Below are positions 17,353 through 25,607 of a DNA stretch of 64,000 nucleotides, one piece after another. This DNA comes from Pseudocolwellia sp049933045 (GTDB taxonomy: Bacteria; Pseudomonadota; Gammaproteobacteria; Enterobacterales; Alteromonadaceae), in the NCBI RefSeq assembly GCF_049933045.1, contig NZ_CP187926.1, forward strand, positions 1,302,001 through 1,366,000, read 5' to 3'. Numbering within the stretch: the stretch's first letter is position 1; the number at the start of each line of letters is the position of its first letter. The notes below the pieces were generated by a model that was given only the letters and a program-made list of their open reading frames with translations, searched no databases and had not been told where the DNA came from. A program made the translations under genes and the position numbers.

Positions 17353-17814
17353 ATGTTTTTAGATAAAGAAACGTTTTCTACAGTGATTGAAAGTACGCCT
17401 TTGGTGTCTATTGATTTAGTAGTTAAAAACAAACATGGGCAAGCACTTTTAGGTGAGCGTTTAAATAAACCCGCTAAAGGTAATTGGTTTGTCCCTGGAG
17501 GTCGAATTTTAAAAGATGAGTCTATGGCTGATGCTTTTAAACGACTTACAAAAGAAGAATTAGGGCAAGCGTTTAGCATAAATCAAGCAGAGCTATTAGG
17601 GCCGTTTGATCATTTCTATAGCGATAATGTATTTGGAGATGAATTTTCTACACATTATGTGGCTATTGCTTATGTATTAACCTTAGATACAGAACTTGAA
17701 AAACTGCCGCTAGATGTTCAACATGGCAGTTATAAATGGTTTGAAATTGATTCGTTATTAGAAGATGAAAATGTTCATCTACATACCAAGTGGTATTTTG
17801 AAAAAATTAAATAA
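17353..17814 (+). CDS. gmm: GDP-mannose mannosyl hydrolase (Nudix)
   Basis: This family hydrolyses GDP-mannose or GDP-glucose to the sugar and GDP, and may tune GDP-sugar pools (WcaH in colanic acid clusters). The modified Nudix box GGRILKDESMADAFKRLTKE with EELG is at about residues 49-71 and lacks the usual RE pair, as is typical for this subfamily. WFVPGG precedes it. GPFDHFYSDNVFGDEFSTHY is the characteristic downstream segment. The 153-residue length fits. It sits between fcl and manC. Confidence 0.94.
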   Translation: MFLDKETFSTVIESTPLVSIDLVVKNKHGQALLGERLNKPAKGNWFVPGGRILKDESMADAFKRLTKEELGQAFSINQAELLGPFDHFYSDNVFGDEFSTHYVAIAYVLTLDTELEKLPLDVQHGSYKWFEIDSLLEDENVHLHTKWYFEKIK

Positions 17815-17896
17815 ATGTTTAGCTTGCGAACATAAATAGGTATTTCACTATTTCGCTTTCTACATTCAATAAAATTTATAAATAGGATATTTAAAA

Positions 17897-19342
17897 ATGA
17901 TTTTACCCGTAATTATGGCCGGTGGCTCAGGTACACGTTTATGGCCTTTGTCTCGTAGCAATTACCCAAAACAATTTTTAGCTTTAGGGTGTGGTAACGA
18001 TCATAGCCAAACAATGCTGCAACAAACTATTTCTCGTTTAAATGGTTTAGGCAACGCCCCTTGTATGCTTATTTGTAATGAAGAGCATCGTTTTATTGCT
18101 GCTGAACAAGTAAGAACACTAGGTGCAGAACATGGTGGAATATTCTTAGAGCCTGTTGGTCGTAATACCGCACCAGCTATTGCTTTAGCAGCAATACATG
18201 CGTTAGAAACAGCAAAAGATGGTGAAGATCCTGTATTACTTGTATTAGCTGCTGACCATGTAATTAGCGACGAAGCTGCTTTTCAAACTTCGGTTAAACA
18301 AGCTTATGAACATGCTAAAAACGATAAGTTAGTAACTTTTGGTATTGTGGCTAATAGCCCTGAAACAGGCTATGGCTATATTAAACGCGGCAGTGCAGTT
18401 AGCGATGACGCTTTTTTAGTGAGTAGCTTTGTTGAAAAACCTGACTTAGAAACAGCTAAAGGTTATGTTGATTCGGGTGAATATTACTGGAACAGTGGTA
18501 TGTTCATGTTTAAAGCAAGCCAGTATGTTGATGTGCTTAAAAAATATAACCCTGCAATTTATGATGCGTGTGTTAAGGCAATGCAAGTACAAAATCAAGA
18601 TATGGATTTTGTTCGTGTAGATAAAGACGCGTTTATGCAGTGTCCTGACGATTCAATCGATTACGCTGTAATGGAACCATTATGTGCAGAAAACAACTCT
18701 GATGTTGTAGTTGTACCTATGGACGCTGGTTGGAATGATGTTGGTGGTTTTGCCGCTTTATTAGAAGTGTCTAAACAAGACGAAAACGGTAATGCTTTTA
18801 CCGGTGATGTTGAGTCAGTTGATACACATAACACCTTGGTAATCAGCGAAGATAAATTAGTAACGACTGTTGGCGTGAAAGACTTAGTAGTAATAAATAC
18901 TAAAGATGCTGTTTTAGTTGCTCATAAAGATGAAGCACAACATGTTAAAACGATTGTAAATAAACTTAAAGAAAATGGTCGTTCAGAACCTTCTGTACAT
19001 CGTGAAGTTTATCGCCCTTGGGGTAAATACGATTCAGTAGATAATGGTGAACGATTCCAAGTTAAACGCATTACGGTTAAACCTGGGGCTAAGTTGTCAG
19101 TACAAATGCATCATCATCGTGCTGAACATTGGGTAGTAGTTTCTGGAACAGCAATTGTACAAAAAGGCGAAGAAGAAATTTTCTTAACTGAAAATGAATC
19201 GGTTTATTTACCTGTTGGCGTTGTTCATGCGTTAAATAACCCTGGGGTAATTGATCTTGAGCTAATTGAAGTTCAGGTTGGTTCGTATTTAGGTGAAGAC
19301 GATATTGTTCGCTTTGAAGACCGTTACGGTAGAGTAAAATAA
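17897..19342 (+). CDS. manC: Mannose-1-phosphate guanylyltransferase / mannose-6-phosphate isomerase
   Basis: It makes GDP-mannose from mannose-1-P and GTP; the C-terminal domain isomerises fructose-6-P and mannose-6-P. The N-terminal nucleotidyltransferase has AGGSGTRLWPLSRSNYPKQF at residues 8-27, FLEPVGRNTAPAIALAA and FVEKPDLETA. The C-terminal cupin has RPWGKYDSVDNGERFQVKRI and the metal-binding HHHRAEHWVVVSGTA. Its 481-residue length is normal for the bifunctional class. TAGGAT precedes the ATG. It ends one base before manB, so the two are co-translated or tightly coupled. Confidence 0.98.
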   Translation: MILPVIMAGGSGTRLWPLSRSNYPKQFLALGCGNDHSQTMLQQTISRLNGLGNAPCMLICNEEHRFIAAEQVRTLGAEHGGIFLEPVGRNTAPAIALAAIHALETAKDGEDPVLLVLAADHVISDEAAFQTSVKQAYEHAKNDKLVTFGIVANSPETGYGYIKRGSAVSDDAFLVSSFVEKPDLETAKGYVDSGEYYWNSGMFMFKASQYVDVLKKYNPAIYDACVKAMQVQNQDMDFVRVDKDAFMQCPDDSIDYAVMEPLCAENNSDVVVVPMDAGWNDVGGFAALLEVSKQDENGNAFTGDVESVDTHNTLVISEDKLVTTVGVKDLVVINTKDAVLVAHKDEAQHVKTIVNKLKENGRSEPSVHREVYRPWGKYDSVDNGERFQVKRITVKPGAKLSVQMHHHRAEHWVVVSGTAIVQKGEEEIFLTENESVYLPVGVVHALNNPGVIDLELIEVQVGSYLGEDDIVRFEDRYGRVK

Positions 19343-19343
19343 T

Positions 19344-20768
19344 ATGAGCACATTACAAGCAAATACAGTGTTAGCGAATAGTGGTATAGCTTTTGGTACA
19401 AGTGGTGCACGTGGTTTAGTAGAGCAATTTACGCCAGACGTTTGTGCGGCATTTTCTTTAGCTTTTATTGATACGTTAAAAGGGCAATTTACTTTTGAGC
19501 GTTTAGCTATTGCTATTGATAATCGTCCAAGCAGCTATGCTATGGCTCAAGCTTGTAGTGCCGCTTTAAAGCAGCAGGGCATTGAGATAATTTATTGTGG
19601 TGTTATTCCTACTCCCGCTTTAGCTTATGCTGCGATGGAAAGAAACATTCCTTGTATTATGGTTACCGGTAGCCATATTCCGTTTGATCGTAATGGCTTA
19701 AAGTTTTATCGACCTGATGGTGAAATTAGTAAAAGCGACGAGCTTTCTATTCTGAAAAGTGAAGCGGCTTTTGAACCATTAAGCACTTTAGAAGAATTAG
19801 AAGTAAGTACAGTAGCTGGTGAAGAATATATTCGTCGTTATTCGTCGTTATTTGATAAGCCATTTTTACAAGGTAAACATATTGGTATTTACGAGCATTC
19901 AAGTGCTGGTAGAGACTTATACCAAGCTTTGTTTGAAGAATTAGGTGCTAAGGTCACATCGCTTGAGCGTAGCGACCATTTTGTTCCTATTGATACTGAG
20001 GCTGTTTCTGCTGAAGATCAGTTGAAAGCCATTAATTGGTCAAAAGAATATGGCTTTGATGCTATTTATTCTACAGATGGCGATGGCGATCGTCCTTTAA
20101 TTGCAGACGAGAAGGGCGTTTGGTTACGTGGTGATATTTTAGGTTTATTGTGTGCTAAACAACTTAATGTTGAAGCGTTATCTATTCCTGTTAATAGTAA
20201 TACATCGATTGAGCTTTCAAATGCTTTCAAAAAAATAGAGAGAACTCGCATTGGTTCACCTTATGTTATTGCTGAGTTTGAACGTTTAAGTAAAAGCTAT
20301 AAATCGGTTGCTGGTTTTGAAGCAAACGGTGGTTTTTTATTAGGGTCTGATACAAGTATCAACGGTAAAGTATTAAAAGCCTTACCTACTCGTGATGCAC
20401 TTTTACCTGCCATTATGTTACTTGCTGCGGCAGGCGATAATAATATTTCTGATTTAGTAAGCGATTGTACTGAGCGTTTTTCAGCGAGTGATAGAATTCA
20501 AAAGTTTGCTACAGCAAAAAGTAAGCAGCTAATTGAAACTTATACTCAAGATGCTTCAACGCTTATTAAGTTATTAGGTTTTGATGATTTAACGGTTACG
20601 AGTATTGATGTGACTGATGGCTTAAGAATGACGTTATCAGATAACGATGTGATTCATTTAAGACCTTCAGGTAATGCACCAGAATTACGTTGTTATGCTG
20701 AATCTACAAGTGATGAAAAAGCCAAGCAATTGGTTGTACAAGTGTTAGGTAAAGTTGTGAGTCTTTAG
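19344..20768 (+). CDS. manB: Phosphomannomutase (CpsG/ManB-like)
   Basis: This alpha-D-phosphohexomutase interconverts mannose-6-P and mannose-1-P for ManC. Motifs are an N-terminal FGTSGARGLV, the phosphoserine loop VTGSHIPFDRNGLKF (a TGSHIP variant of the usual TASHNP), the Mg-binding STDGDGDRPLIAD, the sugar-binding GFEANGGFLLGS and a C-terminal LRPSGNAPELRCYAES. The 474-residue length fits. It is the last gene of the + strand polysaccharide series and faces a convergent operon across a repeat block. Confidence 0.95.
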   Translation: MSTLQANTVLANSGIAFGTSGARGLVEQFTPDVCAAFSLAFIDTLKGQFTFERLAIAIDNRPSSYAMAQACSAALKQQGIEIIYCGVIPTPALAYAAMERNIPCIMVTGSHIPFDRNGLKFYRPDGEISKSDELSILKSEAAFEPLSTLEELEVSTVAGEEYIRRYSSLFDKPFLQGKHIGIYEHSSAGRDLYQALFEELGAKVTSLERSDHFVPIDTEAVSAEDQLKAINWSKEYGFDAIYSTDGDGDRPLIADEKGVWLRGDILGLLCAKQLNVEALSIPVNSNTSIELSNAFKKIERTRIGSPYVIAEFERLSKSYKSVAGFEANGGFLLGSDTSINGKVLKALPTRDALLPAIMLLAAAGDNNISDLVSDCTERFSASDRIQKFATAKSKQLIETYTQDASTLIKLLGFDDLTVTSIDVTDGLRMTLSDNDVIHLRPSGNAPELRCYAESTSDEKAKQLVVQVLGKVVSL

Positions 20769-20777
20769 GGACTTTTT

Positions 20778-21094
20778 ATCAACGAATTACGCTAATTTCA
20801 CTAATTATTTATAATCTACATTTTTATTAGTGTCATTGGCGTAATTAGCTCACAGTTAGATATTGAAACACAAAGAAGTTTACCACCGAGAGCACAGAGT
20901 TGTGCTTCGCACACACCGAGAAGTTCAAAATACTTTTTTTTTAAAGACCTTATTAACGAATTACCCTAATTTCACGAATTGTTTAAAACATCAATCTTAA
21001 TCGTTATTAACCTTTTCTCTGTTAAGGACTAAGTCCCTCTGTGTACTCTGTGGCTAATCTTTTAATTAGGGTAATTGGTGTAATTAGCTGACAG
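20778..21094. repeat. Intergenic repeat block between convergent manB and the nucleotidyltransferase gene
   Basis: A first element at 20778-20855 starts ATCAACGAATTACGC and ends in an imperfect inverted copy, GCGTAATTAGCTCACAG. A core arm at 20881-20925 (ACCGAGAGCACAGAG) holds the hairpin TGTGCTTCGCACA at 20901-20913. A second element at 20952-21094 starts ATTAACGAATTACCC, carries the hairpin GGACTAAGTCC at 21026-21036 and ends GGTGTAATTAGCTGACAG. No rho-independent terminator with a clear T-run was found between the converging genes. Confidence 0.85.
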
Positions 21095-21099
21095 ATTTA

Positions 21100-22272
21100 T
21101 TATTTTTTCTTTTTGAAAATATATTTTATTGAACCGGTAAATATTCTTCTTATATATAACATTACGAGTGGCCAGCCACTGTCTTTACCGTACTTTATAT
21201 AAATTTCTTCTGCTGGAGGAAATACCATTTCTTGAATTATAGCTACTTTATTTGATAATCCTTCAGTAGCACACAAAGTTAGCCAAACACCTTTTATACC
21301 CAATGTTCTTCCCAATAAATAATCATATTGCGGTTGGTAAGTTTTAGTAATTTCTGACGTATTACACCATTCAATTAAGTGCTGTAATTCATTGGTAGGG
21401 AGGTAGTTAGCAGTCAGTGTAAGAGTATACTGAACTAAGTTACTTAAACCTTTACTTTTTATTAACTCTTTTAATTGCACTAACTCAGTTTCATTAAGTT
21501 GCTTAGTAATTAAATAGAGGTCGTAATGCCATATTAGCTTAATTAAATCTCCAGATGACTTGTGGTGTAATAAATGGAAAATAGCGTGTATGAGTGCGTA
21601 CGGTTTATTAATTAAGTTAATGTTAGTTAGTTGAGTGGAGTTAGCAGATATCAGCAACTCATCATAATTTAGAATATTTTCAATTTGCTTGCTGTTACTT
21701 ATTTTAAGGTGGACGTCAAAAAGAGTACTTACTCCTTTACTTAGCATTTTTTTCATTGAAAATTGATTATTAATTGCTTGTGGTTCCCATCCTCGAGGGT
21801 TGCTATAACCTAAATTTACGAAAATCTCAGATATTCTCCGTTTATCTTCATTTCTTATTAAAATATCCACATCTGTTTTAGGTCGTAAATAAGATGTTTT
21901 ATATACTTGGTAACCTAATGAAAATCCCTTAAGTACGACAACCTTTATCTCTGCTTCAGCTAAAGCAAGAAGGAAATTTTTAGCTGCGTTATCAGTTATA
22001 GTACTAATTACTTTACTATGTTGGGCAAACGTCGTGAGCTTTATATTAAGTTGAGTTAATGATGATAGCTGTTGTGTATTTTCAACGATTTTTTTTTCTT
22101 TAGATAAAAAATCAGTCAAGTTTGAGTTGATTTGGTTAGCAACTCCATGATTTATACTCAATGAATATAACTCATCAATATTCTTTGCATCAAAAGGGCT
22201 AATCTCATCTATAGACTTAGCGCGTACCAATGAGGATAATATATGTAAGGGATTAGAAATATTGTTCTTCAT
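21100..22272 (-). CDS. Nucleotidyltransferase-family protein of EPS clusters
   Basis: A 390-residue protein resembling the uncharacterised nucleotidyltransferase family found in exopolysaccharide and exosortase-type clusters. The key segment is VVLKGFSLGYQVYKTSYLRP followed by KTDVDILIRNEDKRRISEIF, where D-x-D matches the catalytic acids of the pol-beta-like fold. The rest is helical, with HAIFHLLHHKSSGDLIKLIW. Its substrate is unknown. The ATG lies 2 bases after the ligase stop, so it is the last gene of the minus-strand operon. Confidence 0.8.
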   Translation of the reverse strand: MKNNISNPLHILSSLVRAKSIDEISPFDAKNIDELYSLSINHGVANQINSNLTDFLSKEKKIVENTQQLSSLTQLNIKLTTFAQHSKVISTITDNAAKNFLLALAEAEIKVVVLKGFSLGYQVYKTSYLRPKTDVDILIRNEDKRRISEIFVNLGYSNPRGWEPQAINNQFSMKKMLSKGVSTLFDVHLKISNSKQIENILNYDELLISANSTQLTNINLINKPYALIHAIFHLLHHKSSGDLIKLIWHYDLYLITKQLNETELVQLKELIKSKGLSNLVQYTLTLTANYLPTNELQHLIEWCNTSEITKTYQPQYDYLLGRTLGIKGVWLTLCATEGLSNKVAIIQEMVFPPAEEIYIKYGKDSGWPLVMLYIRRIFTGSIKYIFKKKK

Positions 22273-22274
22273 AT

Positions 22275-23673
22275 TTAATAGTGGCTTCGGCTTTGTTTGA
22301 TGCTTGATATTCTTATCCCTACAGCAAGAATTATATAAAAATATACATTGATAACAGGTAACTGAAAATTAAAGTCCATAAGGGAATGGATCAATACACA
22401 AAACACAGAGCATAGGCATGAAGTTTGAATTCCTAATAAAGAGCTATTGTTGGATTTTATCCCTTTAATTAGCGAAAATATTAGCATCGATATTGCTGTT
22501 CCAAGTAATAAGATACCTATTATACCTTGGTTACTCAGTAACTCTAGGTAGTCATTATGAACATGTTGCCACATTTTATTTCCATTTAATGTGTCAGGTT
22601 TATACTTATGCTGTATCGCAGGATAAGTACCAGGTCCTGTTCCTATAATTGGATTGTCAATTACAATGTTTAACGCTGTAGTCCTTAATATATCCCTCCC
22701 ATTTTCACCATAGTTACTGATACGCTCAAAAAGCCGGTCGGATAGACCAGAAAAAATAATCGTTATAAATATTAATATTAACCCTGCAATGTTTTTATAT
22801 ATGTTTTTTGGTTTAATTTTCTTAATATAAAAAAATAATATTGTTGTTATAGTTGTTCCTAATATGAATGCTATTAAACCACCTCTAGAGGTGTTAAATA
22901 TCAAAACCATTATCATAAACAAGGAAGCAACAAATAGTATAAAGTTTTTAGATAAAATGAAGTTTAATACTAAAGCTGACTTTGAATGATGTTTGGGAGA
23001 TTTATTACTTAAAAGTAACCCAAAACCTAATGGAATAGTAAGTATTAATAATGATGCATAGTGATTTTTATAGCTTAGAGGACCATGAATTGTTTTATAA
23101 TTAGATGCGTGCCAAGGAGGTAACGTGTCAATATACAGAAATCCTCCATCAGTATAATAATTTATTATTGCATGTAGAGCTGTTAGAGCAGAAACTGTAA
23201 AAATTACTGTGACTATAGTTATCACTCTTTTTTTAGTAGTTATTAATAATATGGTTAATACAAAAACACTTAAGTAACTAAATTGTTTTAATGCTTCATT
23301 GAAAGAATGTTCTGGGGATATACTAAGACTACCTAATTTTTTTTTCTACAAATGAGCTGTCGTTTGTTTTTTGATTAAAGTCAAATATAGTATTTAGATC
23401 AACTGCTTGAAAAAATGAATATAAGCAAAATGATAGTAATAATAAAATAGGTAATTTAAATTTTTGTAGTGGTTTTAATAATAGAATCAGAGAATTCGTT
23501 TTAATAGCTTTCATACAGAAATATGCAAACATTAAGAATAGAGCAGATTCAAATATCTTATATTGCCAATTAATTTCTCCACCATGAAACCAAGGTAAAA
23601 TAATTATAACTGCTAAAAGTCCCGATAGAAGACCTAAATTACTTGGAACAAATAATGGTTGTTGTTTATTCAC
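22275..23673 (-). pseudogene. O-antigen ligase/polymerase family protein, split by +1 frameshift in an A9 tract
   Basis: Two reading frames make up one gene. The first starts at GTG (23673) and stops at 23329 after 114 residues with three membrane helices. The second continues to 22275 and contains the Wzy_C-type core: a helix-rich region, then TALNIVIDNPIIGTGPGTYP and WQHVHNDYLELLSNQGIIG, which hold the conserved G-x-G and H-N. Removing one A from the nine-A run (T9 on the + strand at 23337-23345) joins the frames with no stop and restores about 463 residues, the usual family length. It overlaps the upstream gene by GTGA. Slippage, phase variation, mutation or sequencing error are all possible. 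Confidence 0.85.
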
Positions 23674-24416
23674 TGATTAACGTCCAAATTTGTATTTTCG
23701 TATTGGCTATCATTCACTTGAAGTTTTAAACGTTGAATTTTTAATTGCTTTTTGTATTCTTTTTTAGATGTCATAAATTCTATAACTTTCATAGCTTCTA
23801 GGTTTTTACTTTTTAAGGCATAAGTGAATGTGAGATGAATTTTTTTCTTGTATTTAAATATGTGCTTTAGTATTTGTTTTATCTTATCCGCATTTTTGTC
23901 TGAATTATTTACTAACTCCCAATACTTAAATATTACAGGTAATATTAATTCTTGAATATTATATTCAAAAGGTCCTAAAAACATTGCTTTTTCCAAAGCA
24001 TATAGCATCTTGTAACCGTCATTTTTTTTATCATAAAACTTTGCAAGTTGAGCCCAAGCCTTGTCCCAATTTGGTTGTAAATATATAGCCTTTAGATATT
24101 CACTCTCTGCCAACACTAGGTAGTTAATATTATTCTTTTCTGGACTTGATTCATGTAAGTATTCATATAATTGTGCAAGAATTAAATGGTTGTTAGCTGA
24201 ACTAGGATTTAGAGTCGTTGACGTGTTAACTCGATCTATCATTTTATTGATTAAGGTTGGCTCAATATGATGAGTCTTATTTAATTGTTTGAGAACCTTT
24301 TGAGGTCGAATTGTAAGTATTTCTGACCATGATAAGATACTTGCCCAGATAGCCAAAGCAAGGAAAGTTAAACTTACTAATATTATAGGGTAGTTATGTT
24401 TTATATTGTTACTCAT
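23670..24416 (-). CDS. TPR-like membrane-anchored protein of EPS operon
   Basis: A 248-residue protein of unknown function. One N-terminal membrane helix (about residues 10-30) is followed by a soluble helical region. Repeats such as SANNHLILAQLYEYL, LAESEYLKAIYLQPNWDKAW and MLYALEKAMFLGPFEYNI look like degenerate TPR units. The C terminus is lysine-rich. The topology suggests a periplasmic or membrane scaffold protein. It may correspond to the VpsP-like accessory proteins of vibrio-type polysaccharide clusters, but I cannot confirm that. Its stop overlaps the start of the ligase gene. Confidence 0.65.
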   Translation of the reverse strand: MSNNIKHNYPIILVSLTFLALAIWASILSWSEILTIRPQKVLKQLNKTHHIEPTLINKMIDRVNTSTTLNPSSANNHLILAQLYEYLHESSPEKNNINYLVLAESEYLKAIYLQPNWDKAWAQLAKFYDKKNDGYKMLYALEKAMFLGPFEYNIQELILPVIFKYWELVNNSDKNADKIKQILKHIFKYKKKIHLTFTYALKSKNLEAMKVIEFMTSKKEYKKQLKIQRLKLQVNDSQYENTNLDVNQ

Positions 24417-24448
24417 ATTCTTAATACTATTTAGCCAAGGAAAGTTAT

Positions 24449-25177
24449 TTATAAAAAAGAGTTATTTGATATTAACTCTTTGGGTATAATTGATACTAAA
24501 TTTTGTCCCTGTTTCTCACCAATCAAAGTTTTGGCTTGTTTCACGCCGGCTAATAAATCAGGTGCTCTACCTTTTAGATTATGGCAGTCTGAAGCAATAG
24601 CACTTACTTGATCTTCAATTAAAAGCTCTTCTACCATTTGTTGTACTTCTGCACCAAACTTCCCTGTAATACTACTGGCTGTTACCTGTAATGGGCATCC
24701 TAAATCAATAAATGTTTGTAATTTATCTCTGTTGTGTAAGAACGTACTATTGCGTTCAGGATGTACGATGATGGGTAAGCAATCTTTTGATAGTAACCAT
24801 CTTACTAGGTTGTCACTTCCAAAAGGGACTTCTGTACGAGGAAACTCTAAAAGGAAAGTGCGTTGATTATTTATATTACCTAGCCATGGAACATTGTCTG
24901 TAGTTATTAACTGCATTATTTCAGGACCAATACGTAACTCTGCACCTAATAGTAATTTTATAGGTAAGTTAGCAGCATCTACTTGTTCTTGGAATTTTAT
25001 GAACTCTTGCTCTATGTGTTGTTTAGTATTGTTAAATCGACCTATATGGATATGAGGCGTTAAAACTTGGGTTGTAACGCCTTGGTCTATGGATATTTTC
25101 AACATTTCAAGTGCTTCATCTAGGCTTTTAGCTCCGTCATCTATACCGGGTAAAATATGGCTGTGTATGTCTATCAT
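24449..25177 (-). CDS. CpsB/CapC-family tyrosine-protein phosphatase (PHP fold)
   Basis: This family of metal-dependent phosphatases dephosphorylates the tyrosine cluster of capsule autokinases. The PHP fold opens with MIDIHSHILPGIDDGAKSLD, whose H-x-H motif is at residues 4 and 6. Further metal ligands appear in LTPHIHIG, LGAELRIGPE, PIIVHPERN and a late ASDCHN. The 242-residue length is standard. It lies in the same strand and locus as the Wzc-type kinase and is the likely partner phosphatase, replacing a Wzb low-molecular-weight enzyme, which is not seen here. Confidence 0.93.
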   Translation of the reverse strand: MIDIHSHILPGIDDGAKSLDEALEMLKISIDQGVTTQVLTPHIHIGRFNNTKQHIEQEFIKFQEQVDAANLPIKLLLGAELRIGPEIMQLITTDNVPWLGNINNQRTFLLEFPRTEVPFGSDNLVRWLLSKDCLPIIVHPERNSTFLHNRDKLQTFIDLGCPLQVTASSITGKFGAEVQQMVEELLIEDQVSAIASDCHNLKGRAPDLLAGVKQAKTLIGEKQGQNLVSIIPKELISNNSFL

Positions 25178-25284
25178 TTTTTCACCAAGTTAGTGTTAGA
25201 TCACAAGTATAGATTATAGCCGAAAGTATTGATGTGGTTAGTTTTATTTTTAAAAAATATGTAAGTGATTTTTACTGGAAAGAG

Positions 25285-25512
25285 TTATTAACGAATTCTT
25301 TAAAACAAGAAAACTATTTACCACCGAGGCGCTGCGCTTTAGGAGGTAGGTCAAGAACTAAACATTGTTATTTTAAAAACGTTACCAACGAATTGCGTTA
25401 ATTTTACGAATTTTTTAACACAATAAGAACTTTTCTCTGTGTAGGACGAAGTCCCTCTGTGTACTCCGTGGTTTATCTTTTAATTAGGGTAATTGGCGTA
25501 ATTAGCTGACAG
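25285..25512. repeat. Intergenic repeat block between wzc and the PHP phosphatase gene
   Basis: A partial element with ATTAACGAATTC and ACCGAGGCGCTGCGC lies at 25285-25346. A fuller element at 25384-25512 starts ACCAACGAATTGCGTTAAT, holds the hairpin GGACGAAGTCC at 25444-25454 between CTCTGTG arms, and ends GGCGTAATTAGCTGACAG. It fills the gap downstream of the wzc terminator and just upstream of the phosphatase promoter region. Bases 25178-25284 show no gene. Confidence 0.85.
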
Positions 25513-25530
25513 TTAATAGAAAATCAACAA

Positions 25531-25570
25531 AAAAAGGCTCCTAATGAATTTAATCATTAGGAGCCTTTTA
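25531..25570 (-). terminator. Rho-independent terminator of the OMP-wza-wzc unit
   Basis: A 16-bp stem (AAAAGGCTCCTAATGA pairing with TCATTAGGAGCCTTTT) with a 6-base loop is followed on the minus strand by seven Ts. It lies 38 bases past the wzc stop, so the genes beyond it probably need their own promoter. Confidence 0.92.
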
Positions 25571-25607
25571 AAATAATAATTTCTGACTTAAATATTATTC
25601 TAGTATT

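Noticed and set aside
23329..23673. Independent 114-residue membrane protein gene
   Set aside because: Its helices continue without a break into the ligase core once one A is removed from the A9 run, so it is the N-terminal part of that gene.
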